Source of the DNA: Clostridiales bacterium
GTDB lineage: Bacteria > Bacillota > Clostridia > Christensenellales > UBA1242
Reading direction: 5' to 3'
Assembly: GCA_015069385.1 (NCBI GenBank)
Contig: SVIS01000005.1
Location: 1 to 64,000, forward strand
Length of the DNA: 64,000 bases
The position numbers and the translations under genes were made by a program. Shown piece after piece: positions 50,854 through 58,285 of the stretch (positions within the stretch are counted from its first letter, which is position 1; the number at the start of each line of letters is the position of its first letter). The notes beneath the pieces are model-generated. The model was not told where the DNA came from and did no database searches. It saw only the letters and a list, made by a program, of their open reading frames with translations.

Positions 50854-50924
50854 GTGCAGGGCGAAGCCCAAACCTGCCAGTTTCAACTTCGAAGGATAGG
50901 GCCGACACCGCCCCCACCTTATAT
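50833..50924 (-). pseudogene. Decayed tRNA-Ile-like copy 2 with palindromic inserts
   Basis: On the minus strand, ATAAGGTGGGGGCGGTG matches the tRNA-Ile segment from the anticodon loop onward. An insert of about 50 bp (with GGGCTTCGCCC inside GCAGG...CCTGC) interrupts the T-arm, and then ACCGAGTCCACTCA-ATCCAACCA resumes the tRNA 3' end. Confidence 0.55.
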
Positions 50925-51031
50925 CAAATTTTTAGAGAAATTTGATACGAAAATGCAAGCATTTTCTAACAGGGACACCCTGATGTTTTGTTTTTAAAAA
51001 CAAAACGCACCACATTTGTGGTGCAAAGGTG
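50911..51031. repeat. Cluster of five perfect palindromes closed by an outer stem
   Basis: Hairpins in order: TATCAAATTT/AAATTTGATA, GAAAATGC/GCATTTTC, CAGGG/CCCTG, GTTTTGTTTTT/AAAAACAAAAC and GCACCACA/TGTGGTGC. CCACCTT (50913-50919 region) pairs with AAGGTGG beyond them, closing the group. Confidence 0.75.
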
Positions 51032-51062
51032 GTGGGGCTGGTGTAATTCGAGACATCATCCA
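50972..51062 (+). pseudogene. Decayed tRNA-Ile-like copy 3 with palindromic insert
   Basis: CACCCTGAT (anticodon-arm-like), then palindromes as the insert, then AAAGGTGGTGGGGCTGG, a T-arm-like AATTCGAGA and TCCAACA, and then the shared terminator. It is parallel to copy 1, about 250 bp away. Confidence 0.45.
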
Positions 51063-51114
51063 ACAAAAAAGCACCCTTAGGGGTGCAATTTCTTGGTTGG
51101 AATGAGTGGACTCG
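51060..51114. repeat. 55-bp direct repeat, copy B (within the true tRNA-Ile locus)
   Basis: Matches copy A at 50799-50853 with one mismatch. It holds the functional tRNA-Ile 3' end and terminator. Confidence 0.9.
51065..51086 (-). terminator. Terminator of tRNA-Ile
   Basis: GCACCCCTAAGGGTGC followed by T6 on the minus strand, 7 nt after the CCA end. Confidence 0.93.
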
Positions 51115-51170
51115 AACCACCGACCCCCACCTTATCAGGGTGGTGCTCTAACCAGCTGAGCTACATTCCA
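51094..51170 (-). tRNA. tRNA-Ile (GAT)
   Basis: A complete cloverleaf with encoded CCA: acceptor TGGAATG / CATTCCA, anticodon GAT (complement of 51134-51136) in the loop CTGATAA, and T-loop TTCGAGT. This is the intact copy next to three decayed relatives. No rRNA operon is attached. Confidence 0.97.
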
Positions 51171-51355
51171 TCATTTATTAACTTGGTCATTATACACAAA
51201 GTTAAAAACATTGTCAATAAAAAAATTAAAATAATTTTAAAGTATTACCATGAAGCAATTTTTGGTGTAACGACAAATCTCTTAAAAAATTTTTTTATAT
51301 TTTATTTGTACAAAGATTGTTTAGTGTGCTAAAATTATTGTGTAAAGAGGGGAGT

Positions 51356-51736
51356 ATGGATATTTTAGCAATCTCTAAAACACTTGCCACAGTGGCAAAA
51401 GTAAAAAAAATTAGTGACAATGAATATGAAATTTTAACAGAAGCAAAAATTAATAGCAAAACTCCAATAAAAATGTACCTATATGAAGGACATAATGGTG
51501 TCATGCTTGGCGATAGAAAGCACACTTTAAAATATATGAATCAATTATATGAACTTAAATCGCCAGATGTTAAAGGTTGTATTGCTTCGGTTATTAAAAT
51601 TTATGGGTTTTCTATAGTTTCGGGCGAACTTGTTGCTTCTATAGTTAGCGATAAATTTGCTTTAGAAACTTTCTATAACTACATAATTTGCGTAGGTCAA
51701 CTTGCAAATATGTACGCATTCTTTGATAAACCATAA
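51356..51736 (+). CDS. Hypothetical protein, 126 aa
   Basis: Start taken at MDILAISKTLAT because AGAGGGGAG precedes it; the longer ORF has no ribosome site. It is a soluble alpha/beta protein. The stretch YLYEGHNGVMLGDRKHTLKY followed by helices and ELVASIVSDKFALETFYNYI vaguely recalls DUF1828-type proteins; that is a weak impression. It has its own strong terminator. Confidence 0.6.
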   Translation: MDILAISKTLATVAKVKKISDNEYEILTEAKINSKTPIKMYLYEGHNGVMLGDRKHTLKYMNQLYELKSPDVKGCIASVIKIYGFSIVSGELVASIVSDKFALETFYNYIICVGQLANMYAFFDKP

Positions 51737-51755
51737 TTTGTTTGTAACAAACATT

Positions 51756-51796
51756 CACTTTTTCTTGTTTGGCTTTGGCAAGAAAAAGTGTTTTTT
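51756..51796 (+). terminator. Terminator before metG
   Basis: Perfect stem CACTTTTTCTTG / CAAGAAAAAGTG followed by T6. Confidence 0.92.
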
Positions 51797-51865
51797 GTTG
51801 TAATAATTAAAATTGACAAAATTTAAACAAAGTTTTAAAATACATTAAATTATTAGGAGTATAAT

Positions 51866-53506
51866 ATGAAAAATATATTTATTGGCGGAGCATGGCCTTA
51901 TGCAAACAATTCACTTCATATTGGACACTTTGCGGCTCTTTTGCCAGGTGATGTTCTTGCTCGTTTTTTTAGAAAAAACGGAAATCAAGTTTTATATGTA
52001 TCTGGTTCAGATTGCCATGGAACACCAATCACAGTTAGGGCAAACAAGTTAGGTGTTAATGCAAAAGATATTGCCTCACATTATGACAATGAGTTTAGAA
52101 AGAATTTCGAAGATTTAGAATTTAGTTACGACCTTTATACTAACACAATGACAAAAGAACACGAAAATGTTGTAAAAAACAATTTAAAAATCATTAACAA
52201 TAAAGGTTTATTTTATACCAAAACCGAAAAAGAAGATTATTGTGAAAACTGTGGCAAGTTTATTTCTGATCGTGAAATTAAAGGCATTTGTCCAATTTGC
52301 GGAGCAGAAGCAGACGGTGACCAATGCGATAAATGCTTAACAACTTTAACACCAAGCGAACTTAAAGATAAAACTTGCAAACTATGCGGTCACAAAACTG
52401 TTTTAAAAGATAATACTCACTTATATTTTAAACTTTCGGGTTGTGAACAAAAAGTTACAGATCTTTTTGAAAAATACAAAAAATATTGGCGTCCTACAAC
52501 TGTTAACGAAACTGCAAAGTATTTAAAAGAAGGGCTTAGAGATAGAGCAATTACCCGTAGTTTAAATTGGGGAATTGAACTTCCTTTTGATGGGTTTGAT
52601 GACAAGCGTGTGTATGTTTGGATAGAAGCCGTAATGGGTTATCTTTCTGCAGGCGAGCAGGCAGCAAAAAATTTAGGCATTAATTTTGAAGATTTTATGC
52701 ATGATAAAAACACTACATCTTATTATGTACATGGAAAAGATAATATTGTTTTTCATACGATAATTCTTCCAGCATTGCTTGGAGCAATAGATGAAAATAT
52801 TTCTATGCCAGAACGTATTATTGCTAGTGAATATGTTAATATGGGTGGCGACAAAATGAGCAAAAGTAAAGGTAATTTAATTACCGTAAATACTCTTCTT
52901 GCCAACTTTGACCCAGATTCTATTAGATATTATTTCTGCCTAAACAATCCAGAAAAACGTGATATGAATTTTGACCTTGCTGATTATATTTCAATCCACA
53001 ACAAACATTTAGTTGGTGGTTATGGTAATTTTGTAAACAGAAACTTATCGTTCCTTGCTAAAAAATTTGAAGGCAAACTTCCAGCACTAAATTTAGATGC
53101 CGAAGTAAAAACTGTCGTTGAAAAAACATATAAAGAAATTAAAGAGTTATTTATTAATGGTGAAATTAAAGAAGCCACAACAAAACTTTATGATTATGTT
53201 CAATATGCAAACAAATACTACGACACTAATGAGCCTTGGGTGCTTGCTAAAACTGATTTAGAAAAGTTTAATAAAGTAACATCAAATTGCTTATATTTAA
53301 TTGCCAATATGGCAAATTTATACGAACCAATTATGCCAAAGCGCACAAAAATAGTAAGTGAACTACTTGGTTTTAACTCAAATAACTTTGAGCCAGTTGT
53401 TTACGATGCAAATAAAACAGTTTGCAATGTTCCTCTTTTATTTCAAAGAATAGAAGAAGATAAAGTTGATATGACCAAAGGCGCAGAAGCAACTTTTCAA
53501 TCTTAA
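51866..53506 (+). CDS. metG: Methionyl-tRNA synthetase
   Basis: 546 aa. Class I signatures LHIGH (HIGH) and GDKMSKSKGN (KMSKS). The connective peptide has the full four-knuckle zinc set (CENC, CPIC, CDKC, CKLC), the type seen in E. coli-like MetRS. The anticodon-binding helical domain follows, with W in NEPWVLAK. The C-terminal dimerising OB domain is absent, so this is the short form. A TAGGAGT ribosome site precedes the ATG. No T-box or other leader is seen upstream. Confidence 0.96.
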   Translation: MKNIFIGGAWPYANNSLHIGHFAALLPGDVLARFFRKNGNQVLYVSGSDCHGTPITVRANKLGVNAKDIASHYDNEFRKNFEDLEFSYDLYTNTMTKEHENVVKNNLKIINNKGLFYTKTEKEDYCENCGKFISDREIKGICPICGAEADGDQCDKCLTTLTPSELKDKTCKLCGHKTVLKDNTHLYFKLSGCEQKVTDLFEKYKKYWRPTTVNETAKYLKEGLRDRAITRSLNWGIELPFDGFDDKRVYVWIEAVMGYLSAGEQAAKNLGINFEDFMHDKNTTSYYVHGKDNIVFHTIILPALLGAIDENISMPERIIASEYVNMGGDKMSKSKGNLITVNTLLANFDPDSIRYYFCLNNPEKRDMNFDLADYISIHNKHLVGGYGNFVNRNLSFLAKKFEGKLPALNLDAEVKTVVEKTYKEIKELFINGEIKEATTKLYDYVQYANKYYDTNEPWVLAKTDLEKFNKVTSNCLYLIANMANLYEPIMPKRTKIVSELLGFNSNNFEPVVYDANKTVCNVPLLFQRIEEDKVDMTKGAEATFQS

Positions 53507-53515
53507 AATTTATAC

Positions 53516-53544
53516 TTGACAAATTTATTAAAAAGAACTAACAT
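53516..53544 (+). promoter_or_regulatory. Promoter of the hisS leader
   Basis: Perfect TTGACA (53516-53521), 17 bp, TAACAT (53539-53544). Predicted start ~53551, 13 nt before the leader-peptide ATG. Confidence 0.75.
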
Positions 53545-53563
53545 TTAAAAAGAAGGAAATGTT

Positions 53564-53602
53564 ATGAAAAATATAAGTTTTTTACATCATCATATCAAAT
53601 AA
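53564..53602 (+). CDS. Histidine leader peptide (MKNISFLHHHIK)
   Basis: A 12-aa ORF with a good AGAAGGAAAT ribosome site. Codons 8-10 are three consecutive His (CAT CAT CAT). Two codons later it stops. The His codons end exactly where helix 1 of the attenuator begins. Peptides of this kind sense charged tRNA-His by ribosome stalling, as in the enterobacterial his operon leader. It precedes hisS, whose product makes His-tRNA. Confidence 0.8.
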   Translation: MKNISFLHHHIK

Positions 53603-53692
53603 CTTGCAAATTTTTGCAAGGTTTTTGGTATGCCTTGATATTTAAAAAGACTTTTAGCATCAATGGCATATTAAAACCATTGGTGCTTTTTT
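53592..53692 (+). promoter_or_regulatory. Transcription attenuator of hisS
   Basis: Three mutually exclusive helices. 1:2 is ATATCAA (53592-53598) with TTGATAT (53635-53641), enclosing hairpin CTTGCAAA/TTTGCAAG. 2:3, the antiterminator, is GCCTTGAT (53632-53639) with ATCAA-T-GGC (53659-53667), one bulge. 3:4, the terminator, is GCATCAATGG (53657-53666) with CCATTGGTGC (53677-53686) followed by T6. A ribosome stalled on the His codons would block 1:2, allow 2:3 and so let transcription read into hisS. Confidence 0.8.
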
Positions 53693-53701
53693 AAAAACTC
53701 C

Positions 53702-53785
53702 AGCGCGAAGTTGCTTTGCCTAAATGGCAAAGCAGAAAATGCATGAATGCATTTGCTTGGGCTGTGTAGCCCAAGCCTTCGCGCT
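53702..53785. repeat. Perfect four-way-junction palindrome between attenuator and hisS
   Basis: The outer 9-bp stem AGCGCGAAG / CTTCGCGCT encloses three perfect hairpins: TGCTTTGCC/GGCAAAGCA, AAATGCAT/ATGCATTT, and GCTTGGGCT/AGCCCAAGC. No stem has a mismatch, and GC is higher than around it. The hairpins resemble the palindrome cluster near tRNA-Ile in style. Confidence 0.85.
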
Positions 53786-53824
53786 TAAGTAACAATTAAT
53801 AAACTTTAAAAGAAGGAAATAGAT

Positions 53825-55105
53825 ATGGAAATAGAATTAAAAAATTTAAAAGGAACTTGCGATTTTTTGCCAAACGAACAAATTGTCCGCAATAAAATTA
53901 TGGCAGTACTTAGAAATAATTTTGAAAAATATGGATACTTACCTGTGGAAACACCAATCTTAAACTCATACGACTTGCTTGCATATAAATATGAAGAAGG
54001 TGCCGAAATATTAAGCGAAATTTATACACTTAAAGACCAAGGCAAACGTAAATTAGGTTTAAGATATGATTTAACTGTTCCATTTTGCAAAGTTATAGGT
54101 TTAAACAAAGATTTAACTTTACCATTTAGGCGCTACGAAATAGGCAAAGTATTTCGCGATGGTCCCGTAAAACTTGGTAGAGCACGTGAATTTTATCAAT
54201 GCGACATAGATGTTGTTGGCATAGATGGCAGACTAATTGAAGTTGAACAAATGCTAATGGTAAAAAATGTATTTGATGAACTAAATATACCTGTAGAAAT
54301 TAAGTGGAATAACCGCAAAGTAATGAGCGGGCTTTTAAAATTGGCCAATATTTCAGAAAGTTTAATTTCTAATATAATAGGCTTGATTGATAGATTAGAA
54401 AAAATATCATATAAAGAGTTACTTGAAGAATTTGAAAAACTTGAAATTAAAGAAGAAAAAGTACAAGAAATTTTACAACTTTTCTCTTACGATTTACCAA
54501 CTTATGTTTCTAAATTTCAAAATGCTGAAATAGAAGTTTTAAAAGAGGGGATACAAGAATGTGTTGAACTTCAAAATTTAATTAACCAACTAGGGCTTGA
54601 AAATGTTTGTATCTTTTCACCACGTCTTGCCCGCGGGCTTAGCATTTATACAGGAACAGTTTTTGAATTTTTTGATAAACAAAAACGCATTGCCTCATCA
54701 CTTGGTGGCGGCGGAAGATATAATAAAATTATCACAGAATTTATGGATAATGGTCAACAGTATCCTGCCGTTGGTTTATGCTTTGGCTTAGAACCAATTT
54801 ATGTAATATTATCTAACCAACAACAAATAGCACCTGTTGATGTTTTTATTGTTCCAATGGGAACCGAAGTAGAATGTTTAACACTTGCAAGTACTCTTAG
54901 AGCAAATGGCGTTAGAGTTTTGGTAGAAATGAAAAACAAAAAGGTTAAAAAATCTTTTGAATATGCAAATAAAACCGGCATAAAATATGTAATTGTTGTA
55001 GGAAGCAACGAAATAGAAAGCCAAACATTTGCTTTAAAAAATATGTTTACCGGTGAACAAATTTCGGTATCTTTAAGCGAAATGCTAAATATTTTAAAAA
55101 ATTAA
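53825..55105 (+). CDS. hisS: Histidyl-tRNA synthetase
   Basis: 426 aa, a class II synthetase. N-terminal KGTCDFLPNEQ (the family's KGT.D..P), motif 2 RYEIGKVFRDGPVKLGRARE, then the His A-type motif ARGLSIYTGTVFEF (usually RGLDYYTG), GGGGRYNK, motif 3 AVGLCFGLEPI, and the C-terminal anticodon domain (VDVFIVPMG to the end). The D-Y to S-I change in the histidine motif is a mild deviation. It is preceded by a His-codon attenuator, and the aspS partner common in Firmicutes is absent. Ribosome site AGAAGGAAA. Confidence 0.95.
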   Translation: MEIELKNLKGTCDFLPNEQIVRNKIMAVLRNNFEKYGYLPVETPILNSYDLLAYKYEEGAEILSEIYTLKDQGKRKLGLRYDLTVPFCKVIGLNKDLTLPFRRYEIGKVFRDGPVKLGRAREFYQCDIDVVGIDGRLIEVEQMLMVKNVFDELNIPVEIKWNNRKVMSGLLKLANISESLISNIIGLIDRLEKISYKELLEEFEKLEIKEEKVQEILQLFSYDLPTYVSKFQNAEIEVLKEGIQECVELQNLINQLGLENVCIFSPRLARGLSIYTGTVFEFFDKQKRIASSLGGGGRYNKIITEFMDNGQQYPAVGLCFGLEPIYVILSNQQQIAPVDVFIVPMGTEVECLTLASTLRANGVRVLVEMKNKKVKKSFEYANKTGIKYVIVVGSNEIESQTFALKNMFTGEQISVSLSEMLNILKN

Positions 55106-55127
55106 TCACCATATTGGTGATTTTTTT
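55104..55127 (+). terminator. Terminator of hisS
   Basis: Stem AATCACCA / TGGTGATT followed by T-rich sequence, overlapping the stop codon. Confidence 0.8.
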
Positions 55128-55152
55128 ATATATTTTATGTTAATATATTTTT

Positions 55153-55800
55153 ATGAACTTTATATTATTTATGTTGTTTACAATAATAATATTTATGCTT
55201 GCTTTAATAGGTTATAAAAAATTCCACTCCAGCACATTATATGCTCTTGCAATTGGAGGAATTGTTAATGCAAATTTTTTTCATGCAGGCCTTTACCCAA
55301 TAAATTGCTTTGGCTTGCCATTTGGTATAGATAGCATAATTTATACATTATTTGTTTTCTGTGTAATTTTAATGTTTTTTCAGCAAGGTAAAAAATCTGC
55401 TTATACACTTGCAATATCTAGCGTTGTTGCAATATTATTTTCTGCCATAATGCAATTAATTGCTGAACTATTTACAACAGGTTCGCAAAGCACAACATGG
55501 TTTACATTTTTAACATTTTTTGTTAGCGCCGCAGCAAGTATAATTGCAATTGTTATAACACTTGAAATTTTAGATAAAATTAAAGATAAAACAAATAATT
55601 ATATTAAATTAATTGTGGGGCTTTTATTACATACATTAATAAATACTGCAATTTATTATCCATTATCTATGCTTATTAATGGCACACCTTCCAACATTGG
55701 CTTACTTGTGCTTGCATCATTTATTGGTAAATTAATTGCCACAATTTGCGCAATTTTTACATTATTTTTACTTCATAAACTAAATAAAAGGAGTTATTAA
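55153..55800 (+). CDS. Polytopic membrane protein, 215 aa, in operon with the HIT gene
   Basis: Six hydrophobic helices over almost the full length. An outer loop with NFFHAGLYPINCFGLPFGID and short charged loops recall small ECF- or VUT-type vitamin or precursor transporters, but no signature is decisive. No clear ribosome site is seen at the ATG. Its stop codon abuts the ATG of the HIT-like gene, so the pair is cotranscribed. Confidence 0.6.
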   Translation: MNFILFMLFTIIIFMLALIGYKKFHSSTLYALAIGGIVNANFFHAGLYPINCFGLPFGIDSIIYTLFVFCVILMFFQQGKKSAYTLAISSVVAILFSAIMQLIAELFTTGSQSTTWFTFLTFFVSAAASIIAIVITLEILDKIKDKTNNYIKLIVGLLLHTLINTAIYYPLSMLINGTPSNIGLLVLASFIGKLIATICAIFTLFLLHKLNKRSY

Positions 55801-56319
55801 ATGGAATATAATTTAAACTTAAACGAATTAGATGTAGAAAAATTAAAAAAACTATCACCTGGTGAATTAACTGATTTAGGAATTTGCCCTACGTGTTTTG
55901 ATAGAGCAACAAACAAAAGTCTTTATGGCGATGATAGCCAACTTAAAACATATGAAGATGATGATATTGAGTGTTTATTTGTACCTAATCCACGAGCAAA
56001 AGGTCATATGATGATTTCCACAAAAACCCACTATCATGATATGGCAGAAGCACCAGACTATATTAATGAAAAAATTGTTCGCTTTGCTAAAGCCTATATG
56101 AATATTATTAAACAAGTTTATGGTTGCGTAAGAGTATATTTATGTACTATGGCAGATGGTCCTATGAACCATTATCACGTTCAACTTATTCCACGTTATG
56201 ACCACGAAGAGCGAGGTTCTAAAAACTTTGTAAAACCAAGACAAAAATATGTTTACCAAGAAGAATCTTTTAACCAAGTTTGCAAACTAATAAACGAATA
56301 TGCAAAAAAACAAATCTAA
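55801..56319 (+). CDS. HIT-superfamily hydrolase/transferase
   Basis: 172 aa. The HIT motif reads NHYHVQLIP (H124, H126, Q128): the third His is Gln, as in the GalT / Ap4A phosphorylase branch rather than Hint/Fhit. A CPTC pair (C29, C32) near the start may bind zinc. NPRAKGHMMISTKTHYHDM is the conserved N-terminal half. It acts on nucleotide-linked substrates. It overlaps the upstream membrane gene's end with AAAGGAG as ribosome site. Confidence 0.8.
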   Translation: MEYNLNLNELDVEKLKKLSPGELTDLGICPTCFDRATNKSLYGDDSQLKTYEDDDIECLFVPNPRAKGHMMISTKTHYHDMAEAPDYINEKIVRFAKAYMNIIKQVYGCVRVYLCTMADGPMNHYHVQLIPRYDHEERGSKNFVKPRQKYVYQEESFNQVCKLINEYAKKQI

Positions 56320-56323
56320 TAAC

Positions 56324-56373
56324 ATTACTAATAAATAAAAACTATTTGTTTTTATTTATTTTTATTTAGTAAT
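56324..56373 (+). terminator. Terminator of the HIT operon
   Basis: Stem AATAAATAAAAAC / GTTTTTATTTATT (56330-56360) inside a further ATTACTA / TAGTAAT pairing. Confidence 0.75.
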
Positions 56374-56444
56374 TTTTCAATAGAATGTAAATATTGTTCA
56401 TATTTTTCCTTATTAAATTATTTTTGTACAAATATAAAAAATAT

Positions 56445-56472
56445 TTGACAAAAAATTACAAAGCATTATAAA
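56445..56472 (+). promoter_or_regulatory. Promoter of the lone Spo0A_C gene
   Basis: Perfect TTGACA (56445-56450), 16 bp, TATAAA (56467-56472). Confidence 0.7.
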
Positions 56473-56497
56473 ATTATGGTTAAAGGGTGATAAATTG

Positions 56498-56797
56498 ATG
56501 GAAATTAATTCAAATGTTCGTAATACAATGATATTATACGGCTTTGACTTTTTGCTCAAAGGCACTTCATATATTTACGAAATGGTATTAGAAATGGCAA
56601 ACAACTTTTCATTTAGAACAGGTAGCAAACTAATGCAATATATTTCCGATAAACATGACATTAAACTAAAATCTATGAACAGAGCAGTTAGGTGGGCAAT
56701 ATTTAATGCAACAAAACGCGGTGAAACGTTTAATACTGCCATTCCAACAAAAATATTAATTAAAAAAATATATAATGCTGCCCTTATTAATTGTTAA
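56498..56797 (+). CDS. Stand-alone Spo0A C-terminal DNA-binding domain protein, 99 aa
   Basis: The whole protein aligns with the Spo0A effector domain: GFDFLLKGTSYIYEMVLEMA against GIPAHIKGYQFLREAIKMAI of this window's Spo0A, and then DIKLKSMNRAVRWAIFNATK against DTSASKVERAIRHAIEVAWN, followed by RG in both. There is no receiver domain, so it cannot be phosphorylated and should bind or compete at 0A-like boxes constitutively. The recognition-helix positions differ (SMNRAVRW for KVERAIRH), so its sites may differ. Start at the ATG after AAAGGGTG; a TTG one codon upstream is possible. Confidence 0.82.
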   Translation: MEINSNVRNTMILYGFDFLLKGTSYIYEMVLEMANNFSFRTGSKLMQYISDKHDIKLKSMNRAVRWAIFNATKRGETFNTAIPTKILIKKIYNAALINC

Positions 56798-57374
56798 ATC
56801 TTAATGCTAAATTTTTAATTGCCTCTAAAACCGGTAGGTTTGTTTGCACCATAATTTCATCTGTATTTAAACATAATATAATATCACTACTATTTAATGT
56901 AGCATTTAACTTTTTAAAAATGTATTGCGCTTGCTTTATAGGTAAATCTTGATTATTTTCACCTTGTAAAACTTTACATGCACCACCGCCTCCAACTAAA
57001 ATTAACCCAGACTGTTTGTTTTTAAAATTATTTATAATATTTAATTTTACTTTGTTATTGTAAGTAAAATTAAACCTGTTAATTAAATTAAACATTGGTC
57101 CGGGTAAATTAGATTGATATATTGGAGATGCTATAATAATTTGCTCATAGTCATCGGCAATAATTTTTTTAAAACCATCATTTAAACAACAATATTGATT
57201 TATGCTACAACCACCGCAATCTATGCAACTGCTTATACCTTTATCATTTGCAATAGGAAAAACATTTACAATTTCAACACTATGAGCATAGTGTTTTTTA
57301 AACTCGTTAATTAAAAAATATGTATTGCCATTTAATTTAGGACTACCATTAATAATTAAACATTTTTTATTCAT
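56787..57374 (-). CDS. Flavodoxin-like NAD(P)H oxidoreductase with Cys cluster
   Basis: 195 aa from MNKKCLIINGSPKLNGN (ribosome site AAGGAGT). Flavodoxin fold: FMN phosphate loop GSPKLNGNT, then CIDCGGCSINQYCCLNDGF, the CxxCxxC-type cluster of the NADPH-dependent FMN reductase / iron-sulphur flavoprotein family, then ASPIYQSNLPGPMFNLINR and VGGGGA for the flavin ring. It acts as a small flavin reductase or electron carrier. It overlaps the end of the lone Spo0A_C gene by 11 bp, in convergent orientation. Confidence 0.82.
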   Translation of the reverse strand: MNKKCLIINGSPKLNGNTYFLINEFKKHYAHSVEIVNVFPIANDKGISSCIDCGGCSINQYCCLNDGFKKIIADDYEQIIIASPIYQSNLPGPMFNLINRFNFTYNNKVKLNIINNFKNKQSGLILVGGGGACKVLQGENNQDLPIKQAQYIFKKLNATLNSSDIILCLNTDEIMVQTNLPVLEAIKNLALRFNN

Positions 57375-57396
57375 TAATTGCACTCCTTTTTTTTAA

Positions 57397-57942
57397 TTAT
57401 ACATCTAATCTTTTTATATCGCTTAAATTTATGTAATCTTTTAACTCTTTCATATCAATGCTTTGTTTTTTATAAAGATTAAAAAGTTTTTTATACGCTT
57501 TGTTTTCAAACTCCTTGTCAATTGAAGCTTTATGATAAACGCCATTTATATAAATACTAAATGCCGAAAGCAAATTTTTTAAATAATCTTGCACTTTTCC
57601 TGCAAAAAGACATTCCTGCATAATTTCATATTTGCGACTATTTACATAAGCATTTTCAATACGATTTTTAAATTCTGAAGTAAATTCTATTTCGTTTACA
57701 AGTTCAATAATTTCAGAAAAATTATGTTTTTTGTTATTAATGTTTAAGCCCGCCTCTAAATACCCAACAATATACCATAAATCGCAGGTGAATTTGTAAA
57801 TTTCAAATCGCTTATCAAACAACTGAATACTTGCGTTTATGTTTTGACTTTTTGTTTGTTGCCTGATTGATACAATAGAAACAACAATTGCCACAACCGA
57901 AGTTAAACAACTAAGCACAATACTAACAATTTCAACAACCAT
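57397..57942 (-). CDS. Hypothetical membrane-anchored protein, 181 aa
   Basis: One N-terminal TM helix (~5-26, IVSIVLSCLTSVVAIVVSIV), then RQQTKSQN and a ~150-residue helical cytosolic part rich in Lys, Glu and Tyr. The same plan is common next to XRE regulators in phage-like or defence contexts. It follows the XRE gene by 10 bp and should be cotranscribed with it. Function unknown. Ribosome site AAAGGGGA. Confidence 0.65.
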   Translation of the reverse strand: MVVEIVSIVLSCLTSVVAIVVSIVSIRQQTKSQNINASIQLFDKRFEIYKFTCDLWYIVGYLEAGLNINNKKHNFSEIIELVNEIEFTSEFKNRIENAYVNSRKYEIMQECLFAGKVQDYLKNLLSAFSIYINGVYHKASIDKEFENKAYKKLFNLYKKQSIDMKELKDYINLSDIKRLDV

Positions 57943-57952
57943 AAAATCCCCT

Positions 57953-58159
57953 TTAATCTTCCAAACCTAGTAAATAATCGGTTGTAACCTTAAAATATTT
58001 GGCTAGAATAATAAGCCTTTGTAATTTCCTAATTTTTGTTTTGCCTTTTTCCCAACATATCAAAGTTGAAACTGGAATATCAATCTCTTTTGATAAGGCT
58101 ATCACCGATAAGTTTTTGGCTTCTCTTAATTTTTTTAATCTTTTTGCAAATTTTTCCAT
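57953..58159 (-). CDS. Small XRE-family regulator, 68 aa
   Basis: Minimal helix-turn-helix protein: LKKLREAKNLSVIALSKEID, then IPVSTLICWEKGKTKIRK, then IILAKYFKVTTDYLLGLED. It heads a two-gene unit with the membrane-anchored protein. Ribosome site AAGGGAA. Confidence 0.88.
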   Translation of the reverse strand: MEKFAKRLKKLREAKNLSVIALSKEIDIPVSTLICWEKGKTKIRKLQRLIILAKYFKVTTDYLLGLED

Positions 58160-58285
58160 TATATTCCCTTTATGAAAATTATACTACCTTAAATAAATTA
58201 AAAATAATTTAATTATTCTAAACGGTATCATAAGTACAATAATATAAATGAGGATAAAGTCTGGAACATTTCATAAATAGAACAC

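Noticed and set aside
50799-51114. Integrated element between attL/attR at tRNA-Ile
   Set aside because: The 55-bp repeats look like attachment-site duplications, but the 206 bp between them encode no integrase or other gene, so an intact integrated element is excluded.
50932-51120. 62-codon minus-strand ORF containing NCTPKGAFLL
   Set aside because: It reads across the tRNA-Ile 3' end, its terminator and the palindrome cluster; the peptide is a by-product of the repeat, not a gene.
53507-53824. T-box riboswitch upstream of hisS
   Set aside because: No T-box bulge sequence, no specifier-loop stem and no AGGGTGG-type antiterminator; a leader peptide attenuator explains the terminator better. 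asnS and metG also lack T-boxes.
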